Origin: JBHEMK01 sp046262635
GTDB taxonomy: Bacteria > Actinomycetota > Thermoleophilia > Gaiellales > Gaiellaceae
Length of the DNA stretch: 7,979 nt
Assembly: GCA_046262635.1 (NCBI GenBank)
Contig: JBHEMK010000145.1
Location: forward strand, 1 to 7,979
Direction: 5' to 3'
Position numbers and translations under genes: made by a program. Positions 1-6,670 of this stretch are shown here, in pieces. Under the pieces are notes generated by a model. The model worked only from the letters and a program-made list of their open reading frames with translations. It had not been told where the DNA came from and searched no databases. The stretch's first letter is position 1, and every line of letters begins with the position of its first letter.

Positions 1-610
1 GCGTCGTCACGGTCACCGCCGGCACCGGCCCCGGCGCGGTCAGCACGACGCATGGCGGCTGGCCGTCACGCCCGCTACTACAGTTGGCCTGCCCGTGGTC
101 GGTGAGGCCGAGGATCACGGCCGTGACGACCCCCACGGCCAGCATCAAGGGGTAGACCGCCGCCACGCGGAGCGGCCGCGGCCACCACCACCACCGGTCC
201 TGGTTCACAGGCTTCATGCTGCGGTGAACACCGAATTCATGCTGCTCGAGCGTCGCCACCGCCCGGATCAGCCGGCGCTCGTCGCCCCGGTGGATGCCGA
301 TGGCGTTGTGGTAGCCGCCGAGCAGCCCCTCGATCTCGCGTGAACGATGAAGCGTCTGCCGGTAGAGCGCTGAGTAGTAGCCATCGGCGACCACAAAGGC
401 GGGGAGGACCAGGACCGCGACCACGGCGACCTCAACCGAGCGCGCGGCGAGCGCCGCCGCGTAGAGGACGCCCCAGACGGCGATCCCAACCGCGCGGAGC
501 TGCCCGGCCGACGACACGAACCCGGTGAGCGCCCGGTGGGTAGCGTCATAGTCGGCCTTTACGAGATCGACGAGGATCTTCTCGCTGTCCGGCACATGAC
601 GCTCGCTCAA
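1..610 (-). CDS. small multi-pass membrane protein, 3' end beyond window
   Basis: Partial: 203 codons are visible without a stop and the gene runs off the left edge. The TTG at 608-610 overlaps the upstream TGA (TTGA) and has AAAGGCGG 4 nt upstream; a GTG five codons later is the alternative. Three hydrophobic helices are predicted at about 38-57, 60-79 and 148-169. Helices 1 and 2 form a tight hairpin, followed by ADGYYSALYRQTLHRSREIE (75-94), then a soluble helical stretch (about 95-138), four consecutive Trp (140-143) and helix 3. Past it the chain becomes Cys/Gly/Pro-rich (two Cys at 177 and 187) and probably extracytoplasmic. The hairpin plus amphipathic Tyr/Arg/Glu helix resembles two-helix SLATT-like membrane proteins found with nucleotide-signalling and defence genes, but this is only a visual likeness. 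Third gene of the coupled operon; function unknown. Confidence 0.8.
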   Translation of the reverse strand, partial: MSERHVPDSEKILVDLVKADYDATHRALTGFVSSAGQLRAVGIAVWGVLYAAALAARSVEVAVVAVLVLPAFVVADGYYSALYRQTLHRSREIEGLLGGYHNAIGIHRGDERRLIRAVATLEQHEFGVHRSMKPVNQDRWWWWPRPLRVAAVYPLMLAVGVVTAVILGLTDHGQANCSSGRDGQPPCVVLTAPGPVPAVTVTT

Positions 611-1071
611 GGCGCCGCCTTTACGCGGTCGAGTGCCTTAACCAGCTCGGCATGCGTTGCCGACGCGGTGTCGCCTACGTCGGTGCCGTCGGCCCAGGTC
701 GCGATGTGCTCGAGGAGTTCCGGCACGAAGACCTCCTGAAACTCGGTGAGCTGGCCCCCTTTGTCGTAGCGCTCACCGGTGATCGTGTCGTAGTCTTGAC
801 AGAATTCGCGGAACCCCGACACGATCGGCGCCCGCAGGTCGCGGTCCTTGAGTTGCGGCCGGATCTTCACCCACGCGTCGACGGCGGCCCTTGACGAGAA
901 ACCGGTGAGCGGGATGCGGAACTCCGACGCCAGGAACTGATTGAAGAACTCACGACAGAAGAGTACGAGGCCCTCGTCTTCATCGAGCTCCGTCAGCAGA
1001 CAATGAGTGTCCGCCAAGCTCTCCACGTAATCTTCGACAAAGCCGAAGACATCCGTCGTGATTCCGGTCAC
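607..1071 (-). CDS. hypothetical acidic 154-aa protein in nucleotidyltransferase operon
   Basis: 154 aa from the GTG at 1069-1071, which overlaps the nucleotidyltransferase TGA (GTGA). The frame stays open upstream to 1302, but that part translates to Arg-rich shadow sequence inside the preceding gene, so the coupled GTG is the better start. Not recognised. It is acidic, probably alpha-helical, with no signal peptide, membrane segment, Cys cluster or nucleotide-binding loop. Notable parts are VFGFVEDYVESLADTHCLL (N-terminus), FCREFFNQFLASEFRIPLTG, FREFCQDYDTITGERYDKGG and an Asp/Glu-rich C-terminal helix region. Its stop overlaps the next start (TTGA). Context suggests it partners the nucleotidyltransferase or the membrane protein, as target, inhibitor or adaptor. 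Confidence 0.75.
   Translation of the reverse strand: MTGITTDVFGFVEDYVESLADTHCLLTELDEDEGLVLFCREFFNQFLASEFRIPLTGFSSRAAVDAWVKIRPQLKDRDLRAPIVSGFREFCQDYDTITGERYDKGGQLTEFQEVFVPELLEHIATWADGTDVGDTASATHAELVKALDRVKAAP
615..622 (-). promoter_or_regulatory. ribosome binding site deciding the TTG start of the membrane protein gene
   Basis: AAAGGCGG on the minus strand differs from AAAGGAGG by one base and ends 4 nt before the TTG at 608-610. The alternative GTG at 593-595 would be 19 nt away. This and the TTGA overlap favour the TTG. Confidence 0.5.
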
Positions 1072-1802
1072 GGTGCCGCGTCGGCCAGTCGGCTCACAGC
1101 GTCGACAGCTCGCTCGACCTCGTCGCGGGCGCGGAATGGATCGAACGGCAGGCACTGCCCCCCGTGGCCTCGGGTCATGTCGTAGAACGGACGAAGCCGC
1201 TTGATCGCCGCGATGTCGTCGCGCAAGTCGGGCCGGCACTCCGCCACGATCGCCAGCGCATCTTTCTTGACGAACGTCGGCCGGTCGAGCGTCGCGCACC
1301 AAGCGACGCCAATGCCCTTGGCGATGGCGTACAGGTCGGCGAGCGCGAAGAGATAGCGGTCACCGAAGCGCTCGAGGTGCTGGTAGTGCCGTAGCCCGGC
1401 AGCGCGCCGCCGAATATCGCCCTTGGCGTCGAGCGGCACCTTGCTGGCGATGTCGAAGACCCCGGCTAGGAAGCGGTCCGGGTCGTAGAGCACCTTTCCT
1501 TCGGTGCGGACGTGCTGCAGGAAAAGCGACCCCGTGAGCGCCATCTCGCGGACCTGATCGGGCGTACGGCAGATGAGCGAAACGCGGTCGTGACGCGCGT
1601 GAGGAGGCAGCCGGCCGACGAGCTCCCGCACCGGTCGGTCCGATACAACGACGAGGTCCAGGTCGCTGTCGGGCCGCGCGTCGCCGCGCGCGAATGATCC
1701 TACGAGGCACACTGCCCGCACGCCGCCGGCACGCGTCAGCGCCCGCACGGCGTCTCCGACGACAGCGGCCGGATCTGCGCCACGCTGGTGGACGACAGCC
1801 AC
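1068..1802 (-). CDS. Pol-beta superfamily nucleotidyltransferase domain protein (MNT-like)
   Basis: 244 aa, soluble. Residues about 14-110 form a minimal nucleotidyltransferase domain: a leading helix, then VCLVGSFARGDARPDSDLDL (31-50) with the hallmark GS (35-36) and DxD (Asp47, Asp49) that bind metal and NTP. A further strand (HDRVSLICRT, 71-80) lies where a third acidic residue often sits, but a clear Asp/Glu is not obvious there. LFLQHVRTEGKVLYDPDRF (93-111) closes the domain as in many relatives. Residues about 125-240 are mostly helical, like the substrate- or partner-binding bundles of this superfamily; I see no clear HEPN RxxxxH motif. Relatives transfer AMP or other nucleotides to antibiotics, tRNA or toxin proteins; the substrate here is unknown. 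GTG start with a leaderless-type promoter. Its stop overlaps the next start (GTGA), so it is first in a coupled three-gene operon. A CBASS-type cyclase is possible but less likely at this size. Confidence 0.85.
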   Translation of the reverse strand: MAVVHQRGADPAAVVGDAVRALTRAGGVRAVCLVGSFARGDARPDSDLDLVVVSDRPVRELVGRLPPHARHDRVSLICRTPDQVREMALTGSLFLQHVRTEGKVLYDPDRFLAGVFDIASKVPLDAKGDIRRRAAGLRHYQHLERFGDRYLFALADLYAIAKGIGVAWCATLDRPTFVKKDALAIVAECRPDLRDDIAAIKRLRPFYDMTRGHGGQCLPFDPFRARDEVERAVDAVSRLADAAP

Positions 1803-1808
1803 GCGCGT

Positions 1809-1836
1809 AGCGTACCGTCGCGCGGTGACGCCTCAA
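1809..1836 (-). promoter_or_regulatory. predicted promoter for a leaderless nucleotidyltransferase mRNA
   Basis: On the minus strand TTGAGG (1831-1836) is followed after 16 nt by TACGCT (1809-1814), matching TTGA of the -35 consensus and the TANNNT -10 pattern common in actinobacteria. Six bases separate the -10 from the GTG at 1800-1802, so transcription would begin at or next to the start codon. No ribosome site precedes that GTG, and an in-frame TGA at 1833-1835 leaves no other usable upstream start. Both fit a leaderless transcript. Confidence 0.55.
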
Positions 1837-1894
1837 GCTCGCGTTGTCGGCGGCCGTACGTCGCATACCAGGCAATCGGGCGATCGGACCGACT

Positions 1895-1944
1895 CGCCGC
1901 CCGGGCGGCGGCTGTCTTGATGGCTCGTGGCGGTTGGCCGCCCG
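1895..1944. promoter_or_regulatory. 16-bp perfect palindrome with adjacent inverted half-site, candidate operator
   Basis: CGCCGCCCGGGCGGCG at 1895-1910 is a perfect 16-bp palindrome. Its half-site recurs as GCCGCCCG at 1937-1944, which can also pair with 1902-1909. The palindrome sits about 58 nt upstream of the predicted -35 box of the nucleotidyltransferase operon, a position where an activator or repressor could bind. The GC-only composition weakens the case, because such palindromes occur by chance in GC-rich DNA. Confidence 0.3.
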
Positions 1945-2055
1945 AGCCGTCACGTTCCCTGCGGCTCCGCTCCTGTGGAAGCCTCGTGCCGACCGGCAGC
2001 GACCCAGGGTCCAGAGTGCCGGACCGCACTGGGCAGCAGCTCGGCCGCCGTCCCC

Positions 2056-2083
2056 GGTGGCCGGCTTGCGGATCGTGGCCACC
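2056..2083. repeat. 7-bp inverted repeat with 14-nt loop, mid-intergenic
   Basis: GGTGGCC at 2056-2062 pairs with GGCCACC at 2077-2083, again around 14 nt. It has the same overall size (28 nt) as the element at 2181-2208 but an unrelated sequence. No T tract follows on either strand. Function unknown; chance is possible. Confidence 0.22.
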
Positions 2084-2180
2084 TCTGCACCCCGACATGA
2101 GCGCGGCGCGGCCGCTCTACCGCACTACGCTGACCAAACGGCGCCGGAAAGCACCTTCGCTTCGACGTCGGTGCCCGGGC

Positions 2181-2208
2181 GTGCGGCACGCGCTACCGGT
2201 CGCCGCAC
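2181..2208. repeat. 7-bp inverted repeat with 14-nt loop downstream of rad50
   Basis: GTGCGGC at 2181-2187 pairs perfectly with GCCGCAC at 2202-2208 around a 14-nt loop. It lies about 95-120 nt past the rad50 stop, so it could be part of a transcript end. There is no following T tract, so it is not a classical intrinsic terminator, and stems of this size arise by chance in GC-rich DNA. Confidence 0.25.
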
Positions 2209-2300
2209 ACGGTTGTGCTCCTCCGCGGCAGTGCAGAAGCGGCGGGAGCACGATTGCGTCGCATAGCGAACCGACCGACGCGGCCCGATACGCAGCTAAG

Positions 2301-4970
2301 CTAAGTCGTGGGTCCCTCGGCCACACTGATCCCGTTCTCTCGCGTGACCTTGACGTGCAAACTGCAGTGCTCACGAACGTCGTCGGTGTGGGAAATCACG
2401 AAGATCTGCTGGAAGTCCGCGTTCTCGGCCAGCTCACCGAGCTGCTGGAGCAGGAGCCGTCGGCGCTCCATGTCCTGGCCACTGAAGACTTCGTCGAGAA
2501 TGACGAAGCCCTGCTCGGCACCGCGCTGGCGGGCGAGCGTAAGCGACAGCGCCAGACGCAGACACAGCGCGGCCAGGTCCTGCTCGCCCCCGGAGAAGCG
2601 CTTGAGCGGGTGGAAGCGCCCGGCGTCGGCGACCTCAAGCAGATAGCCGTCGGTCAGGCGGATGATCGGATACATCGAGCCCGTGACCTGCTTGAGGAGG
2701 TGCGACGCCTGACGTTCGAGCTCGGGCCGCGCGCGCTTTGACGCGTGCTCGCGGTAATCAGCGAGCGCGCGGGCGACCGCCGTGCGGAATTCGAACTCCT
2801 TGCGCTCGCGTTCGACTAGGCGCGACATCTTGCGGCCGTCTTCGAGCTGCGCCCGAGCCGTGGTCACCGCGGCGGACTCGACCGAAGCCTGCCGCTTAGC
2901 CTCGTCTAGGGTCTGCTGGGCTGCTTCGAGCTCATCGGCGATCCGCTCGTGCTCGCTCTCGGCGTTCTCCTGGGCATCGAGTTCGATCTCGAGCTCGGCC
3001 GCGTGTGCACGCAGATGCTGCAGCTTCGGGGTCAGCTCGTCGACCAGCGGCTGCTGCTTGGCGACTCGGCCTTTGAGCAGCTGCATGGCGTCGGCGTTCT
3101 CGCGTAGGCCGACACTGCGGCGCACGGCCGTCTGCGTGCGGTCGAGGTCGGCTTTAAGCTCGGCGTGCGTTGTGGCGTCGTACCCGTTGGAACCGTAGTG
3201 ACTGCGCTGCTCGGCGTAGTCGGCAGCCTGCCGCTCGGCGCGCTGCTTTCGCTCGAACGCCTTCGCGCGCTTGGCGGCCGCCTGCGCCGCGTGTTCGGCG
3301 ACGATCCGCAGCGCGGGAATGTGGCCAGCCAGCGTGCGGTAGCTGGTGTCCAGCTGGTGCTCTCGATCGGCGGCGGAGCGGGCGGCGCTGGTCGCGTCGT
3401 CGGCGGCGGCCTCCAGCTGGTCCCGGTCACCGATTTCGCTGAGCGCGGACAGCTGAGCACGCAGCTGCTGCGCATGATCGGCGGCGGTCTTGTGCTGCTT
3501 GCCGACAACAACGATCTGTTGCATCTCGGCCGAGATTCGCTCGATCTCGGTCTGCTGGCGGGCGATCGCTTCCTCGAACTCGGCGAGGAGGTCTCCGAGT
3601 GTGCCTTCAAGCGGCCGCTTGCAAGTCGGGCAGACGCCTGTCTCTGTGTCGCTGACGCCGGTGAGGGCGTCGCGGTGCTTGATGTCATGGTTGAGCTGGA
3701 CGTGGAGATCGGCGCGCTCGTCGCGGAGCTCCTGCCAGCGCTCGCGGCTGCGGTCGACCTGAGCCTCGGATTCGGCCAGCGAAGACAGCTCCCGCTGTGC
3801 GTCTGTCCGGGCCTTGGCCTGGGCGAGCCGTTCGCGCGCGACGCGCGCGGCGTCGTCGACCCTCTGACGGACCTCGGCGGCCCCGCGCAGCCGCTCGCCG
3901 AGGCCGTTGAGCTCCTCCTGCGCGGCCGACAGCTCGGCCGCCGGGTCTTCACCGGTGCCGGGCGGATCGCCGAGCTCGGCCAGGGCGTCGGTCGCCCTGG
4001 CCAGTTCCTCAAGCGCGCCGCGCTCCTTCGCCCGCAGTCCCTCGAACAGCTCGTGGTTGCGCCGACGCTGGTCCATCTCGCGCTCCAACGCGGTCACCTC
4101 GTCGGCGCGCGCCGCGACCGGAGCGAGTTCGGCCAGCTCGGCCTGCGCAGCTTGTGCGGCTTCCAAGCGCTGGCGCAGATTGTCGAGCACCGTCTGTTCG
4201 CGCCTCAACTCGTTGTGTGCTCGCTCGAGCGCGAGCTGACGCGAGCTGTGCTCGGAGATCTGTTTGGTTAGGGTCTTAATCCAACCGACGGCTGCCTTGA
4301 CCTGGGCCTTGAGGTCGGTGAGCTTGGCTTCGAGCTCGCCGACCGCGGGCGCGGCCTTCTGAGCTTCGCGTTCGCAGCGCTCGACCTCCGCGCGTAGCTC
4401 GTCGACGTCGGGCGCCTCCTCGGCGAGGCCGTTGACGATTCCCTTCTGCTCGCGCGCGTCGCGCGCGGCGAGGTCGGCAGCGACGCGAAGGTGCTCGATG
4501 CCGAGCAGCTTCTCCAGCTGCTCGCGGCGGTCACCCAGCTTCTTGGACGACGACAGCGCCTGCACTTCCTTCTGGCGCGCGTAGAAGGTCCCGCAGAACA
4601 TGTTCTGCGTCAGGCCGAGCTGCACCGCGACCTCGTGGCTGGTGTCGGTCAGGCTGCGCGCCAGCTCTTTGTCGCTGGCCACGTCGGTCAGCCAGGCGTC
4701 TGACCCGTCGATGCGCACGACCCTGAGCACCCGGCCGGCGACTTCGAACTCCAGCTCGACGCGGCAGCTACCGTCGGCGCCGTGGCGGGCGACGGGGATC
4801 GAATGCGGCCCGCGTTTGCCTCCGAACAATGCCCACTCGATGGCGCCGAAGATCGAGCTCTTGCCGGTGCCGTTCGGGCCGGTGATCGAGTACAGGCCAG
4901 GCGCGTTGAAGTCGAGCTCGAAGTCGGCGAACGAGCGGAAGTTCTTGCCTTTGATGTGCAGCAGCTTCAT
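2301..4970 (-). CDS. sbcC: Rad50/SbcC ATPase with zinc hook, partner of Mre11
   Basis: 889 aa, nearer to archaeal Rad50 length than to E. coli SbcC (about 1050). ATP-driven clamp that tethers DNA ends and gates the Mre11 nuclease. Visible in order: Walker A GPNGTGKSS (31-39), Q-loop FYARQKE (Gln133), a long coiled coil (about 170-440), the zinc hook CPTC (447-450) almost at mid-protein, the returning coiled coil (about 455-730), ABC signature FSGGEQ (792-797), Walker B FVILDEVFSGQD (Asp826, Glu827) and H-loop SHTDD (His861). Every catalytic element is intact. The ATG overlaps the mre11 stop (ATGA) and has GAGGAG at 4979-4984, 8 nt upstream. It is the last gene of the right-hand operon, with a roughly 465-nt non-coding gap downstream. 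The family assignment is firm; whether it is the cell's only SbcC cannot be told. Confidence 0.97.
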   Translation of the reverse strand: MKLLHIKGKNFRSFADFELDFNAPGLYSITGPNGTGKSSIFGAIEWALFGGKRGPHSIPVARHGADGSCRVELEFEVAGRVLRVVRIDGSDAWLTDVASDKELARSLTDTSHEVAVQLGLTQNMFCGTFYARQKEVQALSSSKKLGDRREQLEKLLGIEHLRVAADLAARDAREQKGIVNGLAEEAPDVDELRAEVERCEREAQKAAPAVGELEAKLTDLKAQVKAAVGWIKTLTKQISEHSSRQLALERAHNELRREQTVLDNLRQRLEAAQAAQAELAELAPVAARADEVTALEREMDQRRRNHELFEGLRAKERGALEELARATDALAELGDPPGTGEDPAAELSAAQEELNGLGERLRGAAEVRQRVDDAARVARERLAQAKARTDAQRELSSLAESEAQVDRSRERWQELRDERADLHVQLNHDIKHRDALTGVSDTETGVCPTCKRPLEGTLGDLLAEFEEAIARQQTEIERISAEMQQIVVVGKQHKTAADHAQQLRAQLSALSEIGDRDQLEAAADDATSAARSAADREHQLDTSYRTLAGHIPALRIVAEHAAQAAAKRAKAFERKQRAERQAADYAEQRSHYGSNGYDATTHAELKADLDRTQTAVRRSVGLRENADAMQLLKGRVAKQQPLVDELTPKLQHLRAHAAELEIELDAQENAESEHERIADELEAAQQTLDEAKRQASVESAAVTTARAQLEDGRKMSRLVERERKEFEFRTAVARALADYREHASKRARPELERQASHLLKQVTGSMYPIIRLTDGYLLEVADAGRFHPLKRFSGGEQDLAALCLRLALSLTLARQRGAEQGFVILDEVFSGQDMERRRLLLQQLGELAENADFQQIFVISHTDDVREHCSLHVKVTRENGISVAEGPTT

Positions 4971-6097
4971 GCGCCGATCTCCTCGGAGGCCTTAGTCAGG
5001 TAGGCCTCTGCGCGAGCGATGAACTTGTCCGCCTCGACACCGCGCGGCACGCGAGTGGCCAGGAAGTCGCGCAGCTCCTGAGGTGCGCCGGGCTGCGCCC
5101 CACCTGCGGACGTGCCGTCGATGAAGTGCGGGTCGAGCTCCAAGTGCAAGCAGTCCTCGAAGGCCCTGTTGATCGCGCGGCGGTCGATCGCGCCGAAGAC
5201 GTCCACGGTCACGTCGCGGATCGGCAGCTTCACTATCGCCTCCTTGACCCGCTTGTCCTCGGCGGCCGCCAAAATCGCGGAGGTCAGGTTGTCCGTCTGT
5301 GAGGCGTCGATCACCGGGAGCCGCTCGAACCGCCGGCTCCTGATCGGGTGCGGCGTAACGTAGCCGGAGTCGTCGTCGAACGGGTCGGCGGTCAGGTCGA
5401 CTTCGAGGATCCCCTTGTGCTTGGCATCGTCGGCCCAGGTGATGCGTTCAAGCGAGCCGGCGTAATAGGCATTGATGCGGGAGCGCCCGAACTTGTGCAG
5501 GTGCCCAAGCGCGATATAGGTGAACTCCTTGACCTCCTCTAGCGTCTCCCCAGAGAACGAGACGTGCCCGGCCTCCTTCGCGCCGACGCTGTCGAGGCGG
5601 TTCAGCCCGACATGAACGACGAGCACGTTGAAGCGATGCTTCGACGAGGGCGTGGCCTGGGTGATCCATTCGCGCAACTGGTCAGGGTCGTTGCAGTGCG
5701 GGATCGCGGTCACGGCCAACTCGCCGATCTCGATCACCTCGGGTTTCGCGTGGACGGCGTGCACACATCCGAGCCGGTCGAGCAGCCCAAAGACGTGGTC
5801 CTTGGCAGCCACGCGCGGCGTCGAGTGGTTGCCGGCGATCACCACGATCGGGATCCGCTCGGCGTGCAGGCGCTTGAACTGGTCGAAGGCGACGCCGATC
5901 GCGGCGTTGGACGGGTGAAAGCCGTCAAACAAATCGCCCGCGTGGACGACCGCGTCGGGCCGCAGCTCGATGATCTTGTCGACCGCGCGTTCGAAGGCGT
6001 CATAGATGTCTTGCTCGCGGACATTGCGGCCGCCGTCGAGCGTGTAGTGGTACTGGTGCAGGCCGAGGTGGGTGTCGGAGAAGTGCGCGAGTCTCAT
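4967..6097 (-). CDS. sbcD: Mre11/SbcD-type DNA double-strand-break nuclease
   Basis: 376 aa, close to the usual SbcD/Mre11 length. Works with Rad50/SbcC as a Mn-dependent endonuclease and 3'-5' exonuclease that opens hairpins and trims blocked or protein-bound DNA ends. All calcineurin-like phosphoesterase motifs are visible: SDTH (Asp8, His10), HAGDLFD (Asp55), IAGNHS (Asn90, His91), VVHVG (His162) and ALGHLH (His199, His201). These match the metal ligands and catalytic His known in the family, so the enzyme should be active. The remaining C-terminal part (about 250-376) would carry the capping and Rad50-binding regions. Both ends overlap neighbours by 4 nt (ATGA with the peptidase stop, ATGA with rad50). 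No clear ribosome site precedes the ATG, so translation probably depends on reinitiation after the peptidase gene. It may be an operon-specific MR complex rather than the housekeeping SbcCD. Confidence 0.95.
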   Translation of the reverse strand: MRLAHFSDTHLGLHQYHYTLDGGRNVREQDIYDAFERAVDKIIELRPDAVVHAGDLFDGFHPSNAAIGVAFDQFKRLHAERIPIVVIAGNHSTPRVAAKDHVFGLLDRLGCVHAVHAKPEVIEIGELAVTAIPHCNDPDQLREWITQATPSSKHRFNVLVVHVGLNRLDSVGAKEAGHVSFSGETLEEVKEFTYIALGHLHKFGRSRINAYYAGSLERITWADDAKHKGILEVDLTADPFDDDSGYVTPHPIRSRRFERLPVIDASQTDNLTSAILAAAEDKRVKEAIVKLPIRDVTVDVFGAIDRRAINRAFEDCLHLELDPHFIDGTSAGGAQPGAPQELRDFLATRVPRGVEADKFIARAEAYLTKASEEIGA

Positions 6098-6600
6098 GCC
6101 ATGTGCTTGGGGAGTACGCCCAGCAGCCGAAGCCGCAGGCGGATCGCAGGGACGGAGACGTCGAAGCGCTCGGCCAGCGCGGGCAGGTTGAAGCCGGTGT
6201 CGCGGGCGTGCGCGGTCACGAGCGGTTCGGGCATCAGCAGCTCTCGCGCGAAGCGATCGGCCTCGTCCTCGCGCTGTTTGAGCGGCGGCAGGGCCGCGGC
6301 CGCGCCGCCTGCGTTGCGTGGCAGCTCGCGGATGTCCTTGGTGCGGTCGGCGAACACGCCGTCGGTGGGCGGCGCATGCAGGCGGAAGTGGCCGATCTCG
6401 TGCGCGACCGTGAAGCGCCGGCGCTGCGGACTGCGGCGCGCCTCGGTCGCGTCGACCCAGATCGTCATCTCGGTCGGGGCGGCGTCGAGCATGCCCGACA
6501 GATGGCCCTGGTCTTTGGGCGCGTTAGGCAGCGAGCGGATGTCGTCGTGTTCTTCGATCAAGAGTCCGAGAAGCGAGTTGGCGATCCGTTCGACGGGCAC
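6094..6600 (-). CDS. ImmA/IrrE family zinc metallo-endopeptidase
   Basis: 168 aa from a GTG start. Residues 64-75 (FTVAHEIGHFRL) contain the gluzincin-type HEXXH zinc motif, with His67 and His71 as ligands and Glu68 as catalytic base. EDEADRFARELLMPEPLV (111-128) supplies the usual third ligand, probably Glu113, and the LLMP signature of ImmA/IrrE. The C-terminal part (139-160, ALAERFDVSVPAIRLRLRLL) is the HTH-like tail common in the family. Known members cleave a partner XRE repressor after DNA damage or a related cue; here the partner is encoded just upstream. The stop overlaps the mre11 ATG (ATGA). The start is uncertain: the frame is open to about 6805, and the stretch upstream of the GTG (LLREFEDAYSASDVPPVP) looks like a normal family N-terminus. 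No ATG, GTG or TTG lies there, only a CTG at 6643-6645, and the GTG itself lacks a good ribosome site. Confidence 0.9.
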   Translation of the reverse strand: MPVERIANSLLGLLIEEHDDIRSLPNAPKDQGHLSGMLDAAPTEMTIWVDATEARRSPQRRRFTVAHEIGHFRLHAPPTDGVFADRTKDIRELPRNAGGAAAALPPLKQREDEADRFARELLMPEPLVTAHARDTGFNLPALAERFDVSVPAIRLRLRLLGVLPKHMA

Positions 6601-6670
6601 GGGCGGGACGTCCGAGGCGCTGTAGGCATCCTCGAACTCGCGCAGAAGCGCCTGTGCGGCTGTCGCTGGA

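Larger units (their letters stand above)
1837..2300. other. intergenic region between the rad50 and nucleotidyltransferase operons
   Basis: About 465 bases with no convincing gene on either strand. Open frames exist because of the GC content, but their translations are Arg/Pro/Ala/Gly-rich and match no domain, and none has a credible ribosome site. No tRNA T-loop signature (GGTTCRANYCC or its complement) was seen, and there is no CRISPR-like repeat. It holds a 16-bp palindrome, an inverted copy of its half-site, and two 7-bp inverted repeats with 14-nt loops. It probably carries the 3' end of the rad50 transcript and upstream control sequence for the nucleotidyltransferase promoter. Confidence 0.6.

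Noticed and set aside
268..549. Minus-strand open frame of 93 codons
   Set aside because: Ser/Arg-rich frame-shifted shadow of the real membrane-protein gene, which has three hydrophobic helices and runs off the left edge.
1072..1302. Longer start for the 154-aa protein
   Set aside because: The extension is Arg-rich and lies within the nucleotidyltransferase gene; the GTGA overlap gives a better start.
1068..1802. CBASS CD-NTase as the identity of the nucleotidyltransferase
   Set aside because: The protein is 244 aa, shorter than typical CD-NTases, and the core and closing motif look MNT-like. No recognisable CBASS Cap gene is seen in the visible operon.
1360..2082. Minus-strand open frame of 240 codons crossing the nucleotidyltransferase start
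   Set aside because: Arg-rich shadow in another frame of a gene with a clear GS..DxD nucleotidyltransferase motif.
1837..2300. tRNA, riboswitch or CRISPR in the intergenic gap
   Set aside because: No T-loop consensus, cloverleaf pattern or regularly spaced repeat was found.
1788..2741. Plus-strand open frame spanning the intergenic gap
   Set aside because: It runs into the antisense of rad50, and its N-terminal half is Arg/Pro-rich without a domain or ribosome site.
3165..4271. Long plus-strand open frame (368 codons) opposite rad50
   Set aside because: It is the antisense of the Rad50 coiled coil, whose Leu/Glu/Arg bias keeps the complement open. The minus-strand protein has every Rad50 motif.
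5564..6625. Plus-strand open frame of 353 codons
   Set aside because: Antisense of mre11 and the ImmA gene, both of which have intact catalytic motifs.
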